6,702 nt of DNA from GCA-016699105 sp036518915 (GTDB lineage: Bacteria; Patescibacteriota; Saccharimonadia; UBA4664): positions 1 to 6,702 of the forward strand of contig DATDME010000046.1 of the NCBI GenBank assembly GCA_036518915.1, written 5' to 3'. Position 1 is the first letter of the stretch; each line of letters opens with the position of its first letter. The position numbers were made by a program, and so were the translations under genes. The notes beneath the pieces are model-generated. The model saw only the letters and a list, made by a program, of their open reading frames with translations. It had not been told where the DNA came from and did no database searches. Of this stretch, positions 1 through 6,405 are shown one piece after another.

Positions 1-279
1 AATGCGAGCACAAGCTTCCTGTACCGCCGTCATGAGCGGATAAGTCACCAGCATAATCCAAACGGTGCTGAGGCCAAACTGAGCTCCCGCCTGGGAATAC
101 GTCGCGATGCCGGAAGGGTCATCATCCGCCGCACCGGTCACAATCCCTGGGCCCAAGATCCGCAAGAATCGACTAAAACCCTTCTGGTGCTGTTGGTGCT
201 GTCGTCGCCGTGAACCCACTGGCGCCTCTGCCGCTTGCAGCTCCGCCTCAGTGATCACCTCATCAGCCTGTAGCTTCAT
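1..279 (-). CDS. Nramp-family divalent metal transporter, N-terminal 93 residues (3' end outside window)
   Basis: The frame is open from an ATG at 279 to the left edge with no stop, giving 93 residues. Residues 1-40 are a polar, charged cytoplasmic tail containing RRRQHQQHQK. They are followed by LGPGIVTGAADDDPSGIATY (about 42-61), the first-helix signature of the Nramp (SLC11) superfamily, and then a hydrophobic second segment ending PLMTAVQEACARI. These proteins move divalent metals across the cytoplasmic membrane. Canonical Nramps have D-P-G-N in helix 1, with Asp and Asn binding the metal; here D54-P-S-G57 keeps the Asp but not the Asn, as in a divergent Nramp-like branch, so the metal cannot be predicted. 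No Shine-Dalgarno sequence is seen before the ATG, and a promoter lies so close that the mRNA may be almost leaderless. The gene follows the gatD terminator and is probably a separate transcript. Family call strong, substrate unknown. Confidence 0.88.
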   Translation of the reverse strand, partial: MKLQADEVITEAELQAAEAPVGSRRRQHQQHQKGFSRFLRILGPGIVTGAADDDPSGIATYSQAGAQFGLSTVWIMLVTYPLMTAVQEACARI

Positions 280-288
280 CGTACGACA

Positions 289-317
289 AGCATAAGCGTA
301 TTAGACTGCGCTGTCTA
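289..317 (-). promoter_or_regulatory. Predicted promoter of the Nramp-like gene
   Basis: On the minus strand TAGACA (312-317, one mismatch to TTGACA) and TATGCT (289-294, four of six matches to TATAAT) are separated by exactly 17 bp. Transcription would start near 282-283, only a few bases before the ATG at 279. This fits the lack of a ribosome binding site and suggests a leaderless or near-leaderless mRNA. The -10 is weak, so this is a prediction. Confidence 0.5.
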
Positions 318-331
318 GATATAGCAAACGC

Positions 332-353
332 AAAACAGCCCCGCGACGGGCCG
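332..353 (-). terminator. Intrinsic terminator after gatD
   Basis: Read on the minus strand, CGGCCC (348-353), a six-base loop and GGGCTG (336-341) form a six-pair stem with one G-U pair, followed directly by TTTT (332-335). It begins four bases after the gatD stop codon and before the promoter of the Nramp-like gene, which is where the long operon should end. The U run is short, so termination may be partial. Confidence 0.72.
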
Positions 354-356
354 TAA

Positions 357-1079
357 CTACCGCGGCCGGCTCGCCGCCACCCGTGCCGCCGCTCGTTCCA
401 GGGCGTCATCCAGCGGCTCAAGTTCCGTCACGCCATACCGCCGGCGCAGAGCCGCCCCAAGCAGCGCGTCCGCAAGCTGAGAATTTTTTGGCAGCACCGG
501 TCCATGCAGGTACGTGCCAATCGCCATGCCCCGCTGGGCCCCCTCCTGCCGGCTGTGCGGATTATTGCCCGCGCCCTTGATGACCGTGCCCAGCGGGGCT
601 TGCCGGGCTGCCAAAATAGTCTGGCCCGAATGGTTCTCAAAGCCCACCAGCTGGCCGTACGCTTCCGTCTCTACCACCATGTTGCCAATCATGCGGACGG
701 TGCCGCCAACCGTCCGCATATCAAACACGCCAATACCCGGGATTTCTTGTCCTTCCACGGTTGTAAAACCGTGTCCAAACAATTGGTAGGTGCCGCAAAT
801 TACCAACATCGGCACGCCGTCCTCGGCCATCTGGCGGAGTGCTGAGCCATGACGCAGCAGGTCTTGCCCCACCACCAGTTGACCAGAATCCTGACCGCCC
901 CCGCCAAAGACGACGTCTACCGCTTCCCAATCGACCGGCTCGCCAGCTTCCACGTGCACCACCCGCGGCGTAATCCCCCGCCACTCCAACCGGCGCTGCA
1001 AGGCAATCACGTTACCCAAATCGCCGTAAATGTTCATCTCGCGGGGATACAAATGCGCAATGGTCAAAGCCTGCTTCAT
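357..1079 (-). CDS. gatD: GatD, glutamine amidotransferase subunit of lipid II isoglutaminyl synthase
   Basis: This 240-residue protein is a class I (triad-type) glutamine amidotransferase of the CobB/CobQ-like group. With MurT it amidates the D-glutamate of the lipid II stem peptide to D-isoglutamine; GatD releases ammonia from glutamine. Visible motifs are NIYGDLGN near the start, FGGGGQDSGQ (about 58-67), the nucleophile C95 in VICGTYQLFG, R129 in a position matching the glutamine-binding Arg of the Staphylococcus aureus enzyme, GFENHSG (about 146-152), and the catalytic H192 in GTYLHGPVLPKN. Length matches the family. The ATG overlaps the murT TGA by four bases (ATGA), so translation is probably coupled and the subunits made in equal amounts; no good separate ribosome site is seen. 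The C-terminal 25 residues are Ala/Arg-rich. It is the last gene before the terminator. The acidic triad member is thought to come from MurT. Confidence 0.95.
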   Translation of the reverse strand: MKQALTIAHLYPREMNIYGDLGNVIALQRRLEWRGITPRVVHVEAGEPVDWEAVDVVFGGGGQDSGQLVVGQDLLRHGSALRQMAEDGVPMLVICGTYQLFGHGFTTVEGQEIPGIGVFDMRTVGGTVRMIGNMVVETEAYGQLVGFENHSGQTILAARQAPLGTVIKGAGNNPHSRQEGAQRGMAIGTYLHGPVLPKNSQLADALLGAALRRRYGVTELEPLDDALERAAARVAASRPR

Positions 1080-2443
1080 GAAATTGGTTTAATCCGTGTT
1101 AATTTTGACAACATATTGCGGGTCTTTGTCATGGCCGTATACGTGGGCAAAATGTATACTTCATCGCCCGGGTGGCTGGCCGCAATGAGCGACTCCACAC
1201 CAACCGGCACGTCCACCACGCCTTCGGCCGGAATGCCGGCGTATTTGAAACGTACAGCCATATCGGCCGCCCGGATGCCCGACACAAACACGCGCGGCTC
1301 GTCCGGCCGCAAAACTTCCAACGGCACATCCCACAGCCACGACACATCGCGCCCATCAGCGTCCAAGTCATTAATAATGACCAGCACCGCCAGCCGCGGC
1401 CGGCCGGCCAAGAACGTCTGCACCACCTGCGTAAAGCCGGCCGGATTTTTAATCAGCAGCAAACATAGCGTGCGGTCGCGATATTTTATACGCTCCACCC
1501 GGCCAAAAGCAGCTTCAGTCTCAGCCAGCACCTTCACCGCCGACTGGACCGAACCCGTCACCATCGCTAACGCGCCCACCACCGCCAAGGCATTGTACAG
1601 GTTGTAAACGCCAGCCAATGCAAATTGTAATGATTGGCGTTTACCCAGAATCGACACTTCAAATCTGGAGCCATGGAGACCCATTTCGGATGTTGATGTA
1701 ATTGCTACATCAGGATGTGGACGCTTATACCCATCATGCACGCAGTGGTAATGACCAATGTGGCCGTAGAAGGTCCGCGAAAACGTTAACCGCTCGTGGC
1801 AGCGCGGGCACCGGTCGGTGTCCGTGGCCGTGGCAATTGCCGTTTGACCAGATTCCATACCCTCAATGCCGAAATACTGCACGTTGGCTCCATCCTGAGC
1901 ATAGGTGGCCAGGCTAGCCACTAGCGGATCATCGGCGTTGAGCAGCACGTCCGCCGAAGTTTGGGCGATGCCCTCGCCGATCAAGGCTGCCGTGGTGTCG
2001 AGTTCGCCATAGCGGTCAAGCTGGTCACGAAACAAATTTAGCACCACAATGAGCCGCGGCTGGATGTCTTTGGTAACCCGACGCAAGCTGGCCTCGTCAA
2101 CTTCCATGGCCGCCATGGTGCCGCGCAGTTTCCCCCGCCAGCTTGCCGCGCCAAGCAGCGCCGAAGTTACCCCACGTTTCAAGTTTGAACCGGTACTGTT
2201 TGTGATGACCGTCTCACCGGCGGCCTCCAACGAACCCACGAGCACTTTTGTGGTGGTGGTTTTACCGTTGGTACCCGTCACCAGAATTACCCCTTGCGGC
2301 AATTGCGCGGCTAGCTTCCCCGCTAGGTGCGGGTCAAGGTAATCGGCCAGCAAGCCCGGCAGGGCCTGGCCGCCCCCACGCATCAGCCGCCGGGTCAAAA
2401 ACGCGGCCATCTTACATATCACAACGGTGATGCTTACCAGCAT
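1076..2443 (-). CDS. murT: MurT, Mur ligase-like subunit of lipid II isoglutaminyl synthase
   Basis: 455 residues from the chosen ATG. MurT activates the D-Glu carboxylate of lipid II with ATP and receives ammonia from GatD. In order: a short N-terminal stretch with RGGGQALPG (22-30); the P-loop GTNGKTTTT (57-65); a central Mur-ligase domain with NLFRDQLDRYGELD (136-149) and LNADDP (168-173); an inserted zinc ribbon (C212-x-x-C215 and C234); GVYNLYNALA (278-287); and the C-terminal DUF1727-type domain with LLLIKNPAGF (328-337) and NDLDADGRDVSWLWD (358-372), probably including the Asp given to the GatD active site. The fourth zinc-ribbon Cys is absent: the usual C-x-x-C is C234-V-H-D237. An in-frame TTG at 2461 would add six residues and overlap miaA. 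The ATG at 2443 is preferred because it gives the family's usual N-terminus and sits six bases after a TATAAT box. The gene lies seven bases beyond the miaA stop. Confidence 0.94.
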   Translation of the reverse strand: MLVSITVVICKMAAFLTRRLMRGGGQALPGLLADYLDPHLAGKLAAQLPQGVILVTGTNGKTTTTKVLVGSLEAAGETVITNSTGSNLKRGVTSALLGAASWRGKLRGTMAAMEVDEASLRRVTKDIQPRLIVVLNLFRDQLDRYGELDTTAALIGEGIAQTSADVLLNADDPLVASLATYAQDGANVQYFGIEGMESGQTAIATATDTDRCPRCHERLTFSRTFYGHIGHYHCVHDGYKRPHPDVAITSTSEMGLHGSRFEVSILGKRQSLQFALAGVYNLYNALAVVGALAMVTGSVQSAVKVLAETEAAFGRVERIKYRDRTLCLLLIKNPAGFTQVVQTFLAGRPRLAVLVIINDLDADGRDVSWLWDVPLEVLRPDEPRVFVSGIRAADMAVRFKYAGIPAEGVVDVPVGVESLIAASHPGDEVYILPTYTAMTKTRNMLSKLTRIKPIS

Positions 2444-2449
2444 ACTTGT

Positions 2450-2477
2450 ATTATACGACAAGGAACCGATCCACCAA
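2450..2477 (-). promoter_or_regulatory. Predicted internal promoter for murT-gatD, inside the miaA 3' end
   Basis: A perfect TATAAT occupies 2450-2455 on the minus strand, with a weak -35 (TTGGTG, 2472-2477) at 16 bp spacing. The murT ATG begins six bases after the -10, so the transcript would start at or next to the start codon. No Shine-Dalgarno sequence precedes this ATG. The -10 overlaps the miaA stop codon. This would let murT-gatD be made when the upstream T-box stops transcription. A chance TATAAT in an AT-rich junction cannot be excluded. Confidence 0.5.
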
Positions 2478-3326
2478 CGGCCAAGCTTCAGCCGGATCCT
2501 GCAGCAGGTGAATGTCCGGATTGCGTTTAAACCACGTCACCTGCTTTTTATAGAGCGCCATGTCTCCGGCCACGAACTTTGCCTGACCCACAATTACAGC
2601 CTCTTGGCCCTGCGCTACCTCCCGAAAAGCCCGGTAGCCAATCACCGCCATGGCTTCACTGTCCCACCCATAGCGTTTGCCCACTCGCTTGACCTCATCA
2701 ATAAAGCCTTCCTCAAGCATTTTTTTAACTCTTTGCTCAATTCGCTGCCGAGCAACTTCTTTGTTCACCATCAGGCCCAGCACGAGCGTCCGGTCACGCA
2801 ACCGTGACGCCCGGCTTTTACCCACGCCAGCCGTCTCAATGGCCCGAATCACCCGCCGCGGGTTCTGGAGGTCCACCGAAGAAGCCGCTTCGGGATCAAG
2901 CGTTTGCAGCCTTTGCACCAGCGTAGCCAGTGGCAACCGCTCCAACTCCGCGCGCTGCACCGGATCTGCCGCCGGCGGAAACTGATAGTCATATAGCACG
3001 CTGTCCACGTACAGCCCACTGCCGCCCACCAGCAGCGGCACGTGTCCGCGCGCGCCAATTTCGGCAATTAATTGCTGTGCCTGGCGCTTAAATTCGCCAG
3101 CCGACAGCCGCTCGGTCGGTTTAATAACGTCCAACATATGGTGCGGCACCAGCCGGCGCTCCTCCGGTGTAGGTTTAGCGGTGCCAATATCCAGGCCGGC
3201 ATACAGCGTGCGGGAGTCTGCACAAATAATTTCCCCGCCAATTTTGCGTGCTATATCTATTGCCAGCGCGGTTTTGCCGGTGGCTGTCGGCCCGACCACC
3301 GCAATCAATGGTACGGCATTAGGCAT
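2451..3326 (-). CDS. miaA: tRNA dimethylallyltransferase MiaA
   Basis: MiaA transfers a dimethylallyl group from DMAPP to N6 of A37 in tRNAs that read codons starting with U, improving decoding. The 291-residue protein is complete. It shows the P-loop GPTATGKT (12-19); ADSRTLYAGLDIGTAKP (36-52), with D37 matching the catalytic Asp; PHHMLDVIKP (61-70); GGSGLYVDSVLYDY (101-114); NPRRVIRAIE (155-164); the tRNA-binding region with GYRAFREV (230-237); and a C-terminal KKQVTWFKRNPDI segment (260-272) typical of the family. I chose the ATG at 3326 rather than the in-frame ATG at 3341 because GAAGGG lies seven bases before it, while the upstream ATG has no ribosome site. Start at 3326 overlaps the preceding ATL gene by eight bases. 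The gene sits in the thrS operon with another translation gene, which fits its role. Confidence 0.96.
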   Translation of the reverse strand: MPNAVPLIAVVGPTATGKTALAIDIARKIGGEIICADSRTLYAGLDIGTAKPTPEERRLVPHHMLDVIKPTERLSAGEFKRQAQQLIAEIGARGHVPLLVGGSGLYVDSVLYDYQFPPAADPVQRAELERLPLATLVQRLQTLDPEAASSVDLQNPRRVIRAIETAGVGKSRASRLRDRTLVLGLMVNKEVARQRIEQRVKKMLEEGFIDEVKRVGKRYGWDSEAMAVIGYRAFREVAQGQEAVIVGQAKFVAGDMALYKKQVTWFKRNPDIHLLQDPAEAWPLVDRFLVV

Positions 3327-3663
3327 CGTGCGGCCCTTCATTCACGTCTGATTGTTGTGGCCACCACAACAAAGCATCTACGTCCACCAGATAGTCCTCT
3401 GATATTTCTACCCCCTCCGCCGCCAACCGTGCCGCCTGTTCTCGGCGTCCACCAGGGAACGCGCCGGCCAAACCGCCCCGCTTATTGACCACCCGGTGCC
3501 ACGGTAATTCTTCGAGGCCAAAATGCGCGATACCACCGACAATCCGCGCGGCCCGCGGACTGCCGCACAAAGCTGCAAGCTGCCCGTACGTCATGACACG
3601 GCCCGGCGGAATCGAACCCACCAGCGCATACACCGCCTCAGCAAATTGACGGTCTGGGCTCAC
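3319..3663 (-). CDS. atl: Alkyltransferase-like protein (ATL), MGMT fold with Trp in place of the active-site Cys
   Basis: This 114-residue protein matches the C-terminal DNA-binding domain of O6-methylguanine-DNA methyltransferase. Visible elements are IPPGRVMTYGQLA (18-30), with Y26 at the nucleotide-flipping Tyr; a helix-turn-helix with SPRAARIVGGIAH (35-47), holding the Arg finger near R40; and PWHRVVNKRGG (54-64). The methyl-accepting Cys of the PCHR motif is replaced by W55, which defines ATL proteins. By family knowledge ATLs bind O6-alkylguanine without repairing it and recruit nucleotide excision repair. The start is GTG, one base after the stop of the preceding gene, and there is no other plausible start before the conserved core. 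No strong Shine-Dalgarno sequence is visible in the GC-rich stretch before it, so coupling to the upstream gene is likely. The last residues (DVNEGPHDA) overlap the start of miaA. Confidence 0.92.
   Translation of the reverse strand: MSPDRQFAEAVYALVGSIPPGRVMTYGQLAALCGSPRAARIVGGIAHFGLEELPWHRVVNKRGGLAGAFPGGRREQAARLAAEGVEISEDYLVDVDALLWWPQQSDVNEGPHDA
3334..3339 (-). promoter_or_regulatory. Ribosome binding site that decides the miaA start
   Basis: GAAGGG on the minus strand, seven bases before the ATG at 3326. It lies between the two candidate miaA start codons and so supports the downstream one. It is inside the 3' end of the ATL coding region. Confidence 0.65.
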
Positions 3664-3664
3664 G

Positions 3665-4471
3665 TTACGCCCGCCCCGCTGTCAGCTGAGCCAAAATCCG
3701 CAGCCGCCACAACCCATCGCGCGAACCAGGCTGCTCGGGATGGTAAAACTTCTTTTGGCCCCAGCTCTGCTGGCCTAAATCGCCCTTCGGCTGATCCACT
3801 GCCACATAGCGCCAACTCACCCCGCCCAAGCCATGCCGGTCATGAGCCGAATCGGCGTAGGTCAGCAAGCCGGGCTGCGCCCGCACCACCACACCAATGT
3901 GCTCAGATCCATCGTGTGACATCGCAATCAAATCGCCGGGTTGAGCCAACCCCACCTCCGACACCGCCACCACCACTGCCGGGTCAACCAGCCGCCGCAC
4001 ACCCACAATTGGCGCCGCATCAATCTGCCACATCCGGCAAGCCTGCGCCAGTGTGACAGACCCCGTAACTGCCCCACCGCCAGCCACCCGCCAGCGTTCC
4101 GCCAGCTCGGGATGACGACGGTTGCGATCACGCACCTCGCTGGCCGGCACCACCAGGTGCTCAGCCAAAACGACGCCGTACGCTTCAGCCAGCCAGTCGC
4201 TCAGCACATGGAACGCAAAGCCCGAACAATCAATCCCCAGGCCATGCTGTCGCATGAGCGTCCGCCAGTCTTCCGGCGTGACTGGCCTCGCGCCAGCGGC
4301 CCGGGCCGCCGCCCGCGCCGCCCGGCCCAGCTCCACCGCACTCCCCTTGCCTCGCAGCGGCGCGTCGAGCCAAAACGGTGCTTCAGCAGAATTCAGCCAA
4401 TACGGCGCCCACACATGCTGGCCGCCCAAGGTCAGGCGGTAGCGCTGCACGCAGGCTCGCAGCGTCATCAT
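3665..4471 (-). CDS. NlpC/P60-like cysteine hydrolase, cytosolic, function unknown
   Basis: A 268-residue protein that I do not recognise by name. GLGIDCSGFAFHVLSDWL (77-94) resembles the nucleophile helix of NlpC/P60 peptidases, with C82 as likely nucleophile. PGDLIAMSHDGSEHIGVVV (178-196) matches the family's PGDL...HIGV block, with H191 as likely base. D207 or H210 in TYADSAHDRHGLGG could be the third polar residue. Such enzymes usually cut gamma-D-glutamyl or amide bonds in peptidoglycan, but there is no signal peptide or membrane segment, so it appears cytosolic. The first 75 residues and the roughly 95-residue stretch between Cys and His (including EHLVVPASEVRDRNRRHPEL) are not familiar. 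The ATG overlaps the thrS TGA by four bases (ATGATG), so translation is probably coupled; the second ATG is an alternative start. Location in an operon with murT-gatD fits a role with cell-wall precursors, but this is only inference. Confidence 0.65.
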   Translation of the reverse strand: MMTLRACVQRYRLTLGGQHVWAPYWLNSAEAPFWLDAPLRGKGSAVELGRAARAAARAAGARPVTPEDWRTLMRQHGLGIDCSGFAFHVLSDWLAEAYGVVLAEHLVVPASEVRDRNRRHPELAERWRVAGGGAVTGSVTLAQACRMWQIDAAPIVGVRRLVDPAVVVAVSEVGLAQPGDLIAMSHDGSEHIGVVVRAQPGLLTYADSAHDRHGLGGVSWRYVAVDQPKGDLGQQSWGQKKFYHPEQPGSRDGLWRLRILAQLTAGRA

Positions 4472-6300
4472 AGCGCACTGGTGCCCCGCCGCTCGGCCAC
4501 CTCGCGCTGCAAAACCGCTACCAATTCTTCAACCTTGAGCGAGCCCTCAAAATTCCCATGACCCTGCCGCAGCCGGGGACTCACCTGGCCACTCTCGCGC
4601 TCCTTTTCACCCAGCACCAAGGTATACGGCACCTTGGCCACACCCGCCGCGCGAATCTTCTTGCCGACACTCTCGGCCGATGTATCGACCCCCACCCGCA
4701 AGCCAACCTTCACCAGCGTTTGACGCAACCCTTCCGTGAACTCCGCCAGCTCAGCCGTGTCATTCACCGGCGCGAGCCGCACCTGCTCCGGCGCCATCCA
4801 CAGCGGGAAGGCTCCGGCGTAGTGTTCAATCAAAATACTCATCACCCGCTCAAGTGAGCCTAAGAAGGCGCAGTGAACCATAACCGGCCGCTGAACTTTA
4901 CCTTCAGCGTCAATGTACTCTAACTCAAAGCGCTGTGGCATGGCGTAATCTAACTGCACCGTCGCCAATTGCCATTGCCGACCCAGCGCGTCTGTCGCCA
5001 TGAAGTCCATTTTTGGACCGTAAATGGCCGCTTCTCCCTCTGCCACGACATGCTCAAGTTTAAACTCCTTCGCCAAACGCAGCAGTGCGGCCTGAGCCCG
5101 CCCCCACGCCTCTGGGTCACCCAGCCATGAGTCGCTGTCATCACGGAACGACAAACGTAAACTTAATTTCAAACCCAAAATCCGATAAATTTTCTGCGCG
5201 TCTTCCACCAACTCAGCAAAGATAGTTGGTACTTGGTCTTCACGACAGAATACATGCGAATCATCCTGGGTAATTGCCCGCACCCGTGATAAGCCACCAA
5301 GCTCGCCACTCTTCTCATCACGGTAAACCATAGTTGTCTCAAGATATTTTACTGGCAAATCGCGGTACGAGCGCGGACGACTAGCATAAATTTGCGTGTG
5401 ATGCGGACAGTTCACGGGTTTCAGGGCAAACTCGTCACCCGACTCCGTTGACGTAAACCGCAACAATTCCGGAAACTTCTCAAAATGACCTGATACCCGA
5501 TACGCATCCAACTTAGCCATGTGCGGGATGGCCACCCGCTGGTAGCCCCGGTCCAAACGGAAGCTTTGGCTTAGTTCATTCAGCTCCTCCCGGATAACCG
5601 TCCCCCGCGGCGTAAATAACGGCAGTCCACCACCAATCAACGGCGACGACACAAACAAATCCAATTCCTTGCCCAGCTTGCGATGATCGCGCTTGGCCGC
5701 CTCTTCTAGCATGGCAAGATGCTCATCGAGCTCCTTCTCCGTTGTGAAACCTACACCATACACCCGCTGGAGTTGAGCGTTGTTCTCGTTGCCGCGCCAG
5801 TAAGCGCCGGACACGCGCATCAGCTTGAACGCGCCTACCTGGCCAGTTGAGGCCACATGTGGCCCCCGGCACAAGTCGGTGAAGGGACCATCAGTATAAA
5901 TTCCAACCTCCTCGACCTTGGCGCCGTCACCCACGCCCAATTGGGATCGGTCGATATCCTTGGCCACGGTTGTGCCGTGCTGCTTAAGGTCGCCCAGCAA
6001 ATCCAGCTTGTAGGTCTGGTCTTTATCCTTGAAGTACTTCATGGCCTCATCGAGCTTCATCGTTGAGTGTTCAAACGGATAATCCGCCTTGATGACCTCA
6101 CGCATTTTGGCCTCAATCTTGGCCAAGTCTTCCTCCCCCAGCTTGGCCGGAAGATCCACGTCGTAATAAAACCCGTTCTCCACCACCGGGCCGACCCCAA
6201 ACTTCGCCTTGGGGTAGAGCTCCTGAATAGCGGTTGCCATAATATGCGCCAACGAGTGCCGCATCGCAAATAATTGTTGTTCTGCTGACTTTTCTGCCAT
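4468..6300 (-). CDS. thrS: Threonyl-tRNA synthetase without TGS domain
   Basis: Class II synthetase that joins threonine to tRNA-Thr in the cytoplasm. The 610-residue protein starts directly at the editing domain (N2): H15-x-x-x-H19 in MRHSLAHI and C144-R-G-P-H148 are the four editing residues that clear Ser-tRNA-Thr. The TGS domain of about 60 residues, present in the Escherichia coli enzyme, is missing. The catalytic core shows motif 1 around PLFTPRGTVIREEL (227-240), zinc ligands C298, H349 and H476, motif 2 with YRDEKSGELGGLSRVRAITQ (326-345), and motif 3 GSLERVMSIL (481-490). The C-terminal anticodon-binding domain covers about 505-605. NCPHH (297-301) replaces the more usual NCPGH. The ATG is supported by AGGA eight bases before it. 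A T-box leader precedes it, so expression should rise when tRNA-Thr is uncharged. First gene of the operon; its stop overlaps the next start. Confidence 0.97.
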   Translation of the reverse strand: MAEKSAEQQLFAMRHSLAHIMATAIQELYPKAKFGVGPVVENGFYYDVDLPAKLGEEDLAKIEAKMREVIKADYPFEHSTMKLDEAMKYFKDKDQTYKLDLLGDLKQHGTTVAKDIDRSQLGVGDGAKVEEVGIYTDGPFTDLCRGPHVASTGQVGAFKLMRVSGAYWRGNENNAQLQRVYGVGFTTEKELDEHLAMLEEAAKRDHRKLGKELDLFVSSPLIGGGLPLFTPRGTVIREELNELSQSFRLDRGYQRVAIPHMAKLDAYRVSGHFEKFPELLRFTSTESGDEFALKPVNCPHHTQIYASRPRSYRDLPVKYLETTMVYRDEKSGELGGLSRVRAITQDDSHVFCREDQVPTIFAELVEDAQKIYRILGLKLSLRLSFRDDSDSWLGDPEAWGRAQAALLRLAKEFKLEHVVAEGEAAIYGPKMDFMATDALGRQWQLATVQLDYAMPQRFELEYIDAEGKVQRPVMVHCAFLGSLERVMSILIEHYAGAFPLWMAPEQVRLAPVNDTAELAEFTEGLRQTLVKVGLRVGVDTSAESVGKKIRAAGVAKVPYTLVLGEKERESGQVSPRLRQGHGNFEGSLKVEELVAVLQREVAERRGTSAL

Positions 6301-6308
6301 GTTTTATA

Positions 6309-6312
6309 TCCT
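6309..6312 (-). promoter_or_regulatory. Ribosome binding site of thrS
   Basis: AGGA on the minus strand, eight bases before the thrS ATG, within an AT-rich stretch that should leave it unpaired. It confirms the short start without a TGS domain: no longer in-frame coding extension is needed. Confidence 0.65.
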
Positions 6313-6378
6313 ATAGTTAATGATATAAATATGATATTTTTGCAGTGCTTTCCGATTGGACACCCATGGTAATCAACC

Positions 6379-6405
6379 AAAAAACACGCTGCTAACAGCG
6401 CGTCT
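6379..6405 (-). terminator. T-box-controlled terminator in the thrS leader
   Basis: On the minus strand ACGCGCTG, loop TTAG and CAGCGTGT form an eight-pair stem with one G-U pair, which can extend by AG with T residues, followed by a T run (about 6379-6384). It lies about 80 bases before the thrS start and shares AGAC with antiterminator helix A1. It should stop transcription when tRNA-Thr is charged. Confidence 0.87.

Noticed and set aside
107..295. 62-codon plus-strand open frame at the left end
   Set aside because: It is opposite the Nramp-like coding region, whose conserved motifs are on the minus strand.
849..1607. 252-codon plus-strand open frame opposite gatD and murT
   Set aside because: It is antisense to two clear genes, has low-complexity Ser/Thr/Ala/Arg composition and no recognisable motifs.
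2444..2461. TTG start for murT at 2461
   Set aside because: It would overlap miaA by 11 bases and add six residues beyond the family's usual N-terminus; the ATG at 2443 with its adjacent -10 box fits better.
3327..3341. ATG at 3341 as the miaA start
   Set aside because: No ribosome site before it and a larger overlap with ATL; GAAGGG supports the ATG at 3326.
3523..4561. Long plus-strand open frames opposite the ATL, NlpC/P60-like and thrS 3' regions
   Set aside because: Pro/His/Arg/Ala-rich products typical of the reverse strand of GC-rich genes, with no motifs.
6301..6345. Second promoter in the AT-rich stretch just before thrS
   Set aside because: Several TATA-like hexamers occur, but none has a -35 at proper spacing, and AGGA there acts as the ribosome site.
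6318..6368. A 16-codon open frame in the thrS leader after the terminator (minus strand, ATG at 6368, stop TAA)
   Set aside because: No ribosome binding site before the ATG, and it lies beyond the T-box decision point, so an attenuating peptide is not needed. Probably chance.
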